Positions 25,564 to 36,241 of a DNA stretch of 64,000 nucleotides are shown here, piece by piece. The stretch covers positions 7,692,529 through 7,756,528 of the forward strand of contig OZ038451.1 in the NCBI GenBank assembly GCA_964036195.1, given 5' to 3'. Every line of letters starts with the position of its first letter. Positions within the stretch are counted from its first letter, which is position 1. Below the pieces are notes generated by a model. It made no database searches and was not told the DNA's origin. It saw nothing but the letters and a program-made list of their open reading frames with translations. The position numbers and the translations under genes were made by a program. This DNA is from Sphaerolaimus hirsutus (lineage: Eukaryota > Nematoda > Chromadorea > Monhysterida > Sphaerolaimidae).

Positions 25564-28500
25564 CTGGTCGCAGTAGCACAGACGCGTGTAGCCCAGCAGC
25601 GGGAACAGCACCTGGGGGCAGTCCCAAGCCCTGTGAAGTGTAAAGTAAAGTGTCAAATGTAAAGTCAAATGCAAAGTAAAGTGGCAATCAAAACAAAAGA
25701 GAAAAGATTTTATTACTGAACTTTGCATGACAATTGACACTTTACTTTGCATTTGACTTTACATTTGACACTTTACTTTACACTTTACAGGGCTTGGGAT
25801 TGCCACCTGGCTGATCAGGGGCGTCTCGTCGCAGCTGAGTAAAGGGGAACTGTGGGTGTGCTTGCTTGATGTACCTGTATAGTATTTCCTCGAATAACAC
25901 CCCCTAAATCAGAGTCCCTTGAATTAACCCCCCTCAAAATTTGCTGACAAAATAAGCCCCCTGGGGCCAGATTTAAAACTCCCTACAGATTTGTAGGGTA
26001 GGGCGTATGCCCGACAGATTTTTTAAAGTGTAGCCGCATCGACGCTAGTGATGTTAAAGGCACCGGGAAAAATGGCACCGCACCGCACCGGCACCTTTGC
26101 CAACGCATGTAAAGGGCACCTGGCACCCTGGGGCACCGGCCAGAAAATGGCACCGCACCGCACCGGCACCGGTGCCTTTTGGAAAAAATGGCACCGGCAC
26201 CGAAGGGCACCGGCGGGTTGCCGGTGCTAGCACCGAAAGGCACCGCACCGGGCTGGAATTTCTGAAGTAAATATCGGGCAGTTTCTCAGTGGTCTCACCT
26301 TTGGAAGTGCATATTTCCACGAATTTTCAACCGATTTTGATGGTTGAGCACTTAAAATGATCAGAATGATGTGGCAATCACTTTTATGAAGCAATTACAA
26401 TGATTACAAATGAAAGATAAAATATTTAATTCACTACAATGTCCGTAGCCACTATTGTCTACTGATCGGAGTCGTTGCTGTACAGAGAATGGAACTATCT
26501 CTGTCATAAACTGACAACAAATTTTGACCAAACAAGTAAGATAAATATAAAATATAAAAATGATTTGAAATTCAATAAAATTTTAGATTCGCTCATCAGA
26601 TCACATATTGGGTATAATGGATTTCACAGTAGGTATATTTATTTGATGGGAGGTTTACAAAATAGGCAAAAACGGTTGGGTAAATATATCGCTGTTTTTT
26701 GAAATATGAATAGGCACATACTATGGACAAAATTGCACAACACATGAAGCCTTGGCCGGTGCCTTTCCCGGTGCCTTTTAGTTTGGCCCTGGTGCTAGCA
26801 CCTTTGGCACCGGCAAAAAAATGGCACCGCACCGCACCGGCACCGGTGCTATTCTGAAAAAAATGGCACCGGCACCGGCATGGCACCCCTGAAGATTGCA
26901 ATGGCACCGCACCAGCACCGGTGCTGGTGCCCTTCGGTGCCCAGCACCGGGGCACCGGTGCCCCGGTGCCTTTACATCACTAATCGACGCACATGCACCG
27001 AGAGCAAGGCGGTTCGTAAAATATACGAAACCATCCCTTAAGGTTGCCGATATTGCAATATTACGTATATCACTTCGATTTTGGCCCGGAAATCACGATT
27101 TCGTCATTTCTTGGCCGTCTGCCAATTCGTTTTTTTTTTATTTTGTCGGGCGGGTTACTCGCATAAGTCGCGCTTTTGTACGCTCGTGCACGCATTTCTT
27201 TCTTGTCGCTGCCCTCATGGTTTCGGTTGCAGACAGTGAACACTAAAAAAGTGACCACCTGACTATACAAAAGCGCGACTTATGCGAGTAACCCGCCCGA
27301 CAAAATAAAATAAAAAACGAATTGGCAGACGGCCAAGAAATGACGAAATCGTGGTTTCCGGGCGAAAATCGAAGCGATATACGTCATATTGCAATATCGG
27401 CGACCTTAAGAGATGGTTTCGTATATTTTACGAACCGCCTTGCTCTCGGTGCATGTGTGTCGATGCGGCTGAACTTTAAAAAATCTATCGGGCGTACGCC
27501 CTACCCTACAAATCTGTAGGGAGTATTAAATCTGGCCCCTGGGCCTGGGGGCATATCAAGCAATTACGGTAGGTACCAAATATTGGTGCACCTGTTTTGC
27601 ATATTCGGCTCGAATTCGATAACATCCAGTTGGGCGCCACTGGCAACCCTTCGTCCGGCAGGCACGCGCAGTCGCGACAGGCAGTCACGCACAATCATAG
27701 GATATCCTGGTACCGTATTTCTTCTAATAGAAGAGCGCCGTTCTATTTTTTCATCAACTTTTTTACCTGCCGTTCTATTAGGTGTCGTTCTATTGGAGGC
27801 TGCCGTTCTATTTTTTCACCAGTATTTTTTGACATTTTTCATTTGAAAATAGTGTTTTTTAATGAAAAATGAACAACATATTACTAATAGAGCATCAATT
27901 CAAACAAAACCAAATATGAAAATTACCCTAAATCATAGTTCTGAACACCTTTGATGTTCTCACCACCCATTTTTCTATTATTTGTGTGTTCTGGCACTCT
28001 TCCAATGTAGTTTCTACCTGCCGTTCTATTGGAGGTGCTGTTCTATTGGAGGTTGCCGTTCTATTAATTTCGTGAGTGCAAAAAAGTGCCAAAACCTGCC
28101 GTTCTATTGGAGGTGCCGTTCTATTGGAGGTATGCCGTTCTATTAGAAGAAATACGGTAATTGCAAATTGGGAATTGATAGTGGAATGGAAGGGGTGGAT
28201 GGTATGGTATGGTATCAAGATTCTGTTTTCAATTTTTTCCGTTTCCACTTTCTGAAAGCAAAGTTTTTCCGTTTCTGTTTACGTTTTCCGGAAAGTGCAA
28301 TAATTTTTCCAATACCGTTTCCATTCTCCGACAAGTGCAAATTTGTTTCTGTTTCCATTTTCGATAAAAAAAATTTTTTTGACACCTACTAGTGGGTCGG
28401 TTTTGAGTAGGGAGTTGGGTCCAAATCCGAACGGGACCACGGTCCCGCTACATGGTTCGGCAAAATTCCGTAAATCCCGGTTCCGGTCCCGGTGCCCCGG

Positions 28501-31398
28501 TCCCGGCCCCGGTCCAATAAAAACTGGTCCCGTTTAAACCCTTATAGTGATGACAAAATCCCGAAATTTCCCGGATTCGGAATCTGGATCATGCAATTGA
28601 CTAACCCTGAAAGTATGTGAGCAACTTGACGCAGGCGTTCTCCGAATTCGGCCCATAGTCACAATTAGCATTTGAAAAAATCACCGATTTTTTGGAAAAT
28701 ATATATAAATATATCACTCCAATATTGGAAAAAATATAAATATATATAAATCACTCTAGGTCTCCAGAAAATATAATTAAATTACTGAAAAAATAACTCT
28801 AAGCTCAAAAAAAATCTCAAAAAATCACTTGAGCTTTATTTCAATTTCAAGCAATATTCTGGGCTTTATTTACCATTTGCAAGCTCAAAAACTGTACTCA
28901 TAGGTACCACAGTACATTTATTATCATTCCACAAGCAGTATTTATTTATACAGTATTTTACAAGTGAAAACATCAAGCAAATATCACTGCAAATATTTAG
29001 CTGTCAACCTATAGCACCTGGTTGTGGCAATGGACGTTTTACTAAATAGGTGCTCATGCTCAGCACTTTTTCATTGGTGATGTGCTGTGAAAACTCATTT
29101 TTGGGCACATGGCTATGTTTTTGGCAACAGTGTAATGACACTAGTGGCTCTGGTGACACCATGGTGACAGTTTTCCACAGTTGTTCCCAATACTTGACAA
29201 CAGCCAACATTGTTGCATGTCACCAAGCATCGTCAGTTTTCAAAAATGGTAAACTGAGCTTGCAATCACTGTAGAAAAATTTTGATCACATCAAATTGGT
29301 ATTTTTTGATTTAAAGTCATATTTTATTTAGAAAAGTATGTTAAAAGATAGAGAGATGCTTTATACCTAAAACATAACCATAGAATTCATAGCAGGATGA
29401 CATAAACAAAAAGTTACTAAAACAGTTTACATTTTTGTCACATAAAAAATGAAAACTAATTGATAGTGATGTCACCATTTGCCATCATTTGAGTTTGAGT
29501 TGTGACCAAACTAGTGATTTGCCAACACCACCCACCAAAATTCATGCCATTTGTGAAAACTGAACATACTGTATTTCCTCGAATTACAACCTAGGGGGTT
29601 TATTTTTTCAGAGTGGAAATTTTGAGGGGGGTCAAACGAGGGGGGTTATCATTTTGCCAGAAATTTTTCAAATCCCATTACTAAATTGTTGTTTGAACTG
29701 TACACAAACGTCAAAAAATGCAACAAAAACTGCAATTTATAACACTCTATGAACTTATATATGTATGTAGACAGTATATAACCGGGGTATTTCGAGGGGG
29801 GGGGGGACTATAAGTTCATAGTGCCCATTTTGAGGGGGTATTTTGCGACAGGGGGGGGGGTTAATAAGTTCATAGTACCCATTTTGAGGGGGGTATTTCT
29901 CAACAGGGGGTATTTCGAGGGGGGGGGGCATTTCAAGGAAATTTGGTATATAGCATTCAGTAGTGGAAAACTTGATGGAAACATGTCACCATTTTTGGCC
30001 ATTTCAGTTTTCAAAAAAGTCAGGGTGAAAACTAGTGTGTGTAGGCTAACAATATTTACCTGCTTCAAATACAATTTTAACCCAATAATGCTCTACATGA
30101 GCAGAGAGATTTTCTGGCAAAAATCCCTGCAAATTTCTCTTGCACAGATTGCATGTTTTAGTCATAAAGTGCAATCATTGCACCACAATGTATCAAGTAT
30201 GAGTGATTTTCTCAGTGATTTTTTTCAGATTTAAAAAATATATAAAAATATATCACTCAGAATTTGGAAAAAATATAAATATATATAAATCACGGGTTAT
30301 TTATATTTATTGTGATTTTCGAAAATATAAATCACGGGTTATTTTTCGAATGCTAGTCACAATGCAGCAGCGTGGCTGGCAAAAACATGGGCGACTCGCT
30401 GCGGCGAATACACAAAAATATATAACGCCATATCTTATCGAATTGTGTGCTGCGCAAAAAAATAATTTGAAAGCTCACGTGTTGAGAGTGTCCTTGCACT
30501 GTTCCAAGAGCGGCCCGTTCACCTGGATCCCGCTGGCGCGCATTAAAATCTATGGAGGGTGGATGAACAGAACAACTGGAATTTAAAAAATCTTTGGGAG
30601 ATTTATACTTTAAAAATACCTCAAAAATATGAATGAATGTAAAAATGTCTGTATTTATGTTTATCTGATTCACTACTTTCCAGAGATTCATTACCGTATT
30701 TCTCCGTTTATAGCACCCCCCGTGCATAACACCTGGGGTGTTACACAGTTTTATAGCACCCCTGGGGTGCTATACAAGGTTTCAAAAAACATACGCTTGA
30801 ATTGTATGAATTTAAATATTGTGCGTGGCGCCACTCATTGTAATTCCAGGGCACGCACATTTTCCCTTTGAATTAGGTGCGCGCTGGGGAGCATAAAAAA
30901 TGCAGGGGCGTCAGTAGAAAATGAAATCACGTGAGACACTTTACACACGATATTTTGCTTTTTTGGATGGTTAAATTTTGATTGCAAGATGGGTCCATGT
31001 ATAACACCCCTTGACCTAACACCCGGGTGTTATACAAGTTTTAAAAAAAATTGCTGAAAATTGCTCCGATTTTGTATAACACCCGGGTGTTATAAACGGA
31101 GAAATACGGTAATGCTTTATTTTGAGAGATTTTCTGAGATTGTTAAAAATATCGGAAAATATAAAAAATCGCATTTCTAATTATTTACAGAGACATTTTA
31201 TAAAATTATCTTTTTGAGAGATTTCCTCTAAATCCCCACCCTCTAACCACAACACATGTAACATCCACAAAGCACCCAAAACCGAACCCACAATGAACTG
31301 GGTCACATTGACCTGTATGTACCAGGGGGGCAGGCTGACGCACGCGAGGCAGTACAGCCGCCGCTTGTAGTACGAGTGCGACGACAGCATGCCCGTTT
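25564..31398 (-). CDS. Unassigned multi-exon membrane-protein gene, partial
   Basis: Exons in compatible phase: 31,398-31,256; 30,549-30,479; 25,834-25,807 (28 nt); 25,611-25,564 (48 nt). The first encodes SHSYYKRRLYCL, then SLPPWYIQVNVTQFIVGS and a hydrophobic helix. The spacing of SYY to YI..QF weakly recalls fatty-acid elongases (ELOVL), whose consensus there is SYY followed by about 15 residues and then YIT..Q..QF, but no HxxHH exon was found upstream. The last two exons give CDETPLISQ and VLFPLLGYTRLCYCDQ and are separated exactly by an introner-like element. The donor at 31,256 (CAT|GTGTTG) was chosen for phase and is not secure. The 4.6-kb intron between 30,479 and 25,834 is full of transposons. 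Both gene ends are missing. Grouping the first two and last two exons into one gene is inference from phase. Confidence 0.4.
25612..25806. mobile_element. Introner-like TIR element forming an intron (copy 3, canonical)
   Basis: A 195-bp element with the clearest ends: sense strand CCAG|GTGGCAATCCCAAGCC at the donor and GGCTTGGGACTGCCCCCAG|GTG at the acceptor. The flanking duplication is ACCTGG (CCAGGT in sense), so each copy of the target carries AG next to GT. It lies between a 28-nt and a 48-nt exon. Confidence 0.8.
25966..27536. mobile_element. Foldback element with roughly 280-330-bp arms
   Basis: CTCCCTACAGATTTGTAGGG (from about 25,979) returns inverted near 27,520. After removing the nested element 26,046-26,982, the left arm (to about 27,180) pairs with the right arm (from about 27,262) over its whole length, leaving a loop of about 80 nt. 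No ORF spans it. Confidence 0.75.
26046..26982. mobile_element. hAT-like element built of caccgg repeats, nested
   Basis: Ends TAGTGATGTTAAAGGCACCG and the inverse; perfect 8-bp duplication ATCGACGC (26,038-26,045 and 26,983-26,990). The arms (26,046-26,255; 26,750-26,982) are GGCACCGGCACC arrays. The terminal TAGTGATG is shared with the gcgcc family. Confidence 0.8.
27713..28157. mobile_element. CCGTATTTCTTCTAATAGAA element
   Basis: TA-flanked inverted ends CCGTATTTCTTCTAATAGAA; repeated internal GCCGTTCTATTGGAGGTG units. A diverged fragment is at 20,240-20,325. Confidence 0.7.
28158..30478. other. Repeat-rich stretch without recognised gene
   Basis: Contains a partial aaaacgg element (28,228-28,390), a GGTCCCGGTCCCGG block (28,395-28,620), ATATAAATATA-rich DNA, a TGCTCA-type inverted pair near 29,040-29,540 and a TA-type CCGTATTTCC relative (29,568-29,946). 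Confidence 0.5.
30694..31109. mobile_element. CCGTATTTCTCCGTTTATAG element
   Basis: TA-flanked, inverted ends CCGTATTTCTCCGTTTATA; internal TATAACACCCGGGTGTTATA units. Lies in the intron between 31,256 and 30,549. Confidence 0.7.
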
Positions 31399-31451
31399 CT
31401 GTGGCGCAGGGCAGGCAGATAATTGGATCACACTAGTTTACCACACATGAG

Positions 31452-31699
31452 TAGTGATGTGAAAAGCGCCAGAGCTCTGGCGCCAGGCGCCATAAGCGCC
31501 GTGGCGCTTTTCCGAACTCCAGCGCCAGGCGCCAATGGCGTCAGGGGAACATGGCGTCAAGCGCCAGCAGCGCCATAGCGCTTTTTGCTCTGGCGCTAGC
31601 GCCAAGCGCCAGGGATTTTGTTCCTGGCGCTGGTCAAAAATAGCGTCAAGCGCCAAAAAGCGCTATGGCACTTTTTGCTTTGGCGCTTTTACATCACTA
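31452..31699. mobile_element. gcgcc-repeat hAT-like element
   Basis: TAGTGATGTGAAAAGCGCC to its inverse; flanks CACATGAG and TACATGAG (7 of 8). Confidence 0.7.
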
Positions 31700-32378
31700 T
31701 ACATGAGTGTCAACTACCTAGTGTGTTTCAACTCAGATTTCGGCTTTAGGTACGTGTCGCACAGCGATCTCCGAATGCACTTGCTGTAATATTTATCCTA
31801 CAACATTGCCGCATGTGCATTTGGAGATCGCTCAGAGATACGTGAAGCCGAAATCTGAGTTGACACTGACCAGTTAACACACGTGTGTCAACTAGCTGGG
31901 CCACCAATGATTCGATCACACAAAGAAAGTCAATGAATCCCAGCACAACAAACTTCTCTTGGCGTTGGCTAATGCCGTTTTTCCATGCGCCACTTCCAAG
32001 TGGCAACATATTAAGGCCATTAGGATGCTGATATCTTTCAAAACGCCATATATGTCCATCTTTTATATTTACCTACATACGTATTCCAAATTCTCTAAGT
32101 GAGACAGAGCTCAATGTACACACTACACAGAGTGATATAAAATGCATGAACTTTACCATCGCACTATACCTACTACAGAAAAGCCTGAAAAGCTGCATCT
32201 TTGACACGTGGTCTTTTCAAAATCCTTTTACAGACAACTCAAATGTGAAAACTGAATCTTTTTATACCAGCTTGACATCAAAACAATAGACAGCAGAAGA
32301 AGCTCGAAACTCGAAATATTTAGCAAATGTACAAATCACATGTGGATGCGCATCTATCATCAATGAATGTCCCACCAA

Positions 32379-33034
32379 TAGTGATGGAAAAAGCGCCAGG
32401 ACTTTGGCGCCAAGCGCCAAAAGCGCCATGGCGCTTTTCCGAACCCCAGCGCCCAGCGCCAATGGCGCCAGACCAAAATGGCGCCATGCGCCAAAAGCGC
32501 CATGGCGCTTTTCTAGACCAAGGCGCCAAGCGCCAATGGCGCCAGAGGATATTGGCGCCAAGCGCCAATAGCGCCAGCGCCAAAAAAATTTTTGCTTCTC
32601 ATATGCAGCCATGCTGATGCACTGCTATTAACTTTGTTTTGGCGCAAGATACAAGTCAACTGCAGTCACTTTCGTTCTTTTTGTCTTTGCGGTGTTTTAA
32701 AAAATTACTTTTGGAATTTAGTTGTTATTCCCCAAAAATAATTTTCAAATGAAGTTTTCAATTTTTTTGGAATACATTCGATTTTTCTACTAGAATATTG
32801 CAGTTTCGAGTTTTGCTAGTCACTTTTGAACATAGGATTTTAGGAGCAGAGGAACATAGGAACGCCACGGCGTCATAGCGCCAAGCGCCAAAAGCGCCAT
32901 GGCGCTTTTCCAAACCCCAGCGCCAAGCGCCAATGGCGCCACAGCAAAAAGGCGCCAAGCGCCAATAGCGCCATGGCGCTTTTTGCTTTGGCGCTAGCGC
33001 CAGGCGCCAGCGCCATGGCGCTTTTCCATCACTA
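32379..33034. mobile_element. gcgcc-repeat hAT-like element, perfect 8-bp duplication
   Basis: TAGTGATGGAAAAAGCGCC to its inverse; duplication CCCACCAA at 32,371-32,378 and 33,035-33,042. Two gcgcc arms flank an AT-rich core that matches the core of 22,817-24,015 in reverse. This is the more intact copy of that family. Confidence 0.85.
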
Positions 33035-33042
33035 CCCACCAA

Positions 33043-33515
33043 TACCACGCACGCACGTAGTCATACACATACGCACGCATGTAAACGCACCCACGGTCGA
33101 TGATAAACCCCTCGATTTGACCCTCCCTGATATATTGCAGGCAAAAAAAATAAAATAAAAATTTATCTGTTGGTGGGATCTTTGTTTATATGATATAGTT
33201 TGCATTATATTTACCTATATACTGGATCATTGATGTAGGTATTTGATGTTTGAAATATCATTTGTGGATCTTTGTGCATTTTCTGTTACAGTACATAACT
33301 TTTTTTCTTGTATGGATTTTGTGTCTGTTTTACAATTTCCCCTCACCGAGCGGATCGTATTTACTTTTTACTGTTACAAATACAAATACATGCAGTTTTA
33401 AAAAGTCTCATGCATATTATTTCATAATGAATTTGTACATTTAAAAAACTCTAATATACACAATTGTCACTTATGGAAAGTGACTGATCACTGATCATGC
33501 TCAATCCAAATCATG
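33043..33515. other. AT-rich stretch downstream of the MS4A-like gene
   Basis: Follows the stop codon of the MS4A-like gene on the minus strand, so should hold its 3' UTR; I saw no clear polyadenylation signal and no other feature. Confidence 0.4.
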
Positions 33516-36241
33516 TTATTGTTGCTTGCTTGAATCTGCAATAACATGCCAAAATTGACCACCACCTGGAACAGTCTGGAGCATATATTTCTCAGTTTGT
33601 TCAGCATTACTACCATTGAATTTCATATCCAATTGGCTCTGTACTTCTGTCCTTGTACTTGGAGGAGTATCCTAAAATTGTTTTGATGTATCCCATTCTA
33701 GACAAAATCAAATGTTTATCAATCAGGAAAAACCCACTGGTGACTGCAGCTCCACTCTTCCTACAAGTGGGCACTTGTCTACATCTTGACTTTGTACATT
33801 AAGTGCCAATGCTGCAAATGGACTTCTCCACATTCCACTGGCAAACTGTTTTCTGAGGGATCTGAGATTGATAAAAATATCAAATTGCTTTATTTTGAGG
33901 GTTTTCCCTTTTTCACTGTATACCTGAACTGGTGCTTTTGAATACTGACAGTTTGGAAATCACTAACAGTGGCAGTTTACATTCTATTATTCTCAAAATC
34001 ATATTTTCAGATTTTATTCTTGTACGTTTCAACTCCATTAATTCAGTTTTGGAAAATATTTAAAGAACAAGGAATTATGAAATTAATCCTATTTTTGAAT
34101 CATACAAAAAAACCCACCTGGCAGCGACAATCAATGACAACAAACACAGAACAATCTCAACCAAAGCTACAGACATGAGCACAGAATGGGCTGCAGCCCT
34201 GCCACTGCCACACATGTGCAGCATTGTGGGCCAGGGGGCACTCCCAGACCCTGTAAAATGGCCTGTAAAATGTAAAGTGTCATGCAAGGTTTCAAAAAAC
34301 ATGTAAAATGCCCTGGAAAATGTCAAACGTTCATTTACCATTTCACAGTGTGTTTTACATCACACTTGATATTTCACAGTTTATTTTGCATGACTTTAGA
34401 CACTTTTTACATGACACCTGACATTTTACATGGCATTTTACAGGCTCTAGGAGTGGCACCAGCTGGACTGGTGGTCGGCTGCTGGGGCAGCTGGTACCTG
34501 CTGTTCTCGTGATGGCAAGGGGTGGTGATTCATTGTGGTCGTAGCTGCAGAGAGGGGGGGGGTTCAGTTACTATTCAAACAATGTTCTGTTATTGGGGGA
34601 GGGGGTGCCCTCCACCAACACCGGCACCCCGGTGTGTTTACCAAACAATGTATTAATTGTGAAGGATGTGTAAGTGTCATGTAAGTCATGAAGTGAATTT
34701 GTAAGCGTCAAGTTAGGTGAAGCGCAGACAATTCACGTCACCATAGTGTTTGTGATCTCTTCTCTGGTTAATTGAATCTACCGTATTTCCTCGAAATACC
34801 CCCCGGGGGGTGATTGTTTCATAGTGGTCCCGAGAGGGGGGGGGGGGTTAAACGAGGGGGGGGTATTTCGAGGGGGGGGGTTATTATTTCACAAGACAAT
34901 TTTTGAAAACCAAGTACGAAATTGTCGTCTGAAACGTACGCAGACGTCGAAAAATGCAACAAAAACCGCCATTTATAAGGTTCTGTAGACTAATATTAGT
35001 ATGTAGGTGGTATGTACACTGTTCTAACGTGACACCGACATTGTTTTAACGTGTGTTCTGCAGTACACAGAACACAAACTACAGTTATTGTCATGTACGT
35101 TCCCTTTACACTCAATTTGGGGGGGGGTATTTCGAGGGGGGGGGGGTGATTGTTTCATAGTGGTCTCGAAAGGGGGGGGGTCAAACGAGGGGGGGGGGGT
35201 ATTTCGAGGGGGGGTATTTCGAGGAAATACGGTAGGTGGCCAGTCCGCAGCATTTTGCACACTTTTTCCCCACAATTCCCTCAACCAAACCCATTCCATT
35301 GCCACCCCCCCCCCCCTCACCAGCACCCGAAATCCATCTCTCACACACCCTGCTCGCCTCGCCCGCGCTCTCCACGAAGAGCACCGCGGACAACAGAAGG
35401 CCGACCGCGCTGAACACGCACAGGAGCGACAGGGTCGGCCTGTCGGTGGCGGTGCGCGTGTACTGCAACTGCAGCTGGTATTGGTGCTGTCTGGGGGCGG
35501 TTCCGGAAGCTGTGAAGAGCCCTGTAAATTGTTGAATATCACGCAAAGTGTCAAAAGTCATGTAAAATGCCCTGCAAAATGGCAAACGAGTTGTCATTTT
35601 GCAGGGCATTTTACATGACTTTTGACACTTTGCGTGACATTTCACATTTTACAAGGCATTTTACAGGGTCTGGAATTGACACCTGGACGCTATTAGAGCG
35701 AGGGCGCCACAGACTAGGTAGCACAGGCCTGGGTTTTTGGTGTGGGTTTGGATTGAAGTTAAGTTGTGGCTGTGGCGAGAAAAGCGCGTTGTCAATCATG
35801 TTTACTGGACTGAATATCATTTTTTCTGCAGCGCTTTTTAAACACACTTGCTCCAGTTACAAATTCAGCTGCACAATGTGTTAGGTAAAACTTTATCCAG
35901 AGTAGAAGCCAAGTCCGCAAAAAAGAAGTGAAGGGTGAACTGGTAAGGGGTGAAGCGGTCACATCACTTTTCAATTCACTTCTCACTTCTCATTTCACTT
36001 CACTTCACCAAAGTCAATATTCACCTGCAGCAATAGCAAAGGCGGTCTCAGACGCGGAATTTGTAGCCACATCATACAACACCAAAAGTCCCCCAGCAAG
36101 CACATGCGCCCAGCCCAGCAATGTGGCACAAGGTCTGCATGACCAATTGGCACCTGACACAGGGCCACTGTGACCAACTGAGTTGGATCCCAATTGAGAA
36201 CATCCAGTTTCTTGAATCGCACCACTGCTGCTTGACTGCGA
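33516..36241 (-). CDS. MS4A-like four-helix membrane protein, lacking first exon
   Basis: Seven exons with fully consistent phases: 36,241-36,025; 35,728-35,683; 35,490-35,321; 34,544-34,460; 34,240-34,118; 33,852-33,738; 33,671-33,516 (TAA); 303 residues. Order: Ser/Gly-rich N-tail; helix 1 (ATLLGWAHVLAGGLLVLYD, about residues 39-57); helix 2 (AFAIAAGLCYLVCGALALIA); a polar loop; helix 3 (TLSLLCVFSAVGLLLSAVLF); a long loop rich in Pro, Gln and Ser; helix 4 (AHSVLMSVALVEIVLCLLSL); then a 90-residue Gln/Ser-rich cytoplasmic tail. The layout, with a short loop between helices 1 and 2, is that of MS4A/CD20-like and FAM189-like tetraspan proteins; the exact family is not settled. The initiating exon was not found; it would lie above 36,241, where a 3.6-kb hAT-like element begins at 36,294. 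Introns 2 and 4 are introner-like elements. Confidence 0.65.
34232..34459. mobile_element. Introner-like TIR element forming an intron (copy 4)
   Basis: Element between exons 4 and 5 of the MS4A-like gene, with ends GTGCCACTCCTAGAGCC and GGGTCTGGGAGTGCCCCCTG on the sense strand. As in copy 2 the sense target reads CTGG. An AG inside the repeat (GGGAG|TGCC, intron 34,241-34,459) keeps frame and adds three codons (Cys-Ala-Pro), so a canonical GT..AG splice is possible here. Confidence 0.75.
34781..35232. mobile_element. TA-flanked CCGTATTTCC element in an MS4A-like gene intron
   Basis: Inverted ends CCGTATTTCCTCGAAATA, runs of GGGGTATTTCGAGG. Ends 89 bp from the donor of the helix-3 exon. Long ORFs on both strands at 35,024-35,618 come from its repeats. 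Confidence 0.7.
35491..35682. mobile_element. Introner-like TIR element forming an intron (copy 5, canonical)
   Basis: A 192-bp element between exons 2 and 3 of the MS4A-like gene. The sense strand reads TCCAG|GTGTCAATTCCAGACC at the donor and CGGTTCC (inverted) with CCCCCAG|ACAG at the acceptor. A near-perfect central hairpin around 35,563-35,640 repeats TGTAAAATGCCCTG and its complement. Confidence 0.75.

Larger units (their letters stand above)
25880..27569. mobile_element. Degenerate TA-type element containing a giant palindrome
   Basis: Left end AGTATTTCCTCGAATAACAC, right end ACGGTA; poly-C motifs between. The palindrome 25,966-27,536 is inserted in it. Confidence 0.5.

Noticed and set aside
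25463..25752. Alternative frame through 25.5-25.8 kb as one continuous ORF
   Set aside because: It reads through the introner and gives a low-complexity Ala/Pro/Val protein; the spliced reading fits site positions and phase better.
30353..30727. 124-codon minus-strand ORF
   Set aside because: Its frame conflicts with the better-supported exon 30,549-30,479; the rest enters a CCGTAT element.
35024..35618. Overlapping 176-codon ORFs on both strands
   Set aside because: They cross a CCGTAT element and homopolymer runs; only the minus-strand segment 35,490-35,321 has splice sites, phase and a membrane helix that fit a gene.
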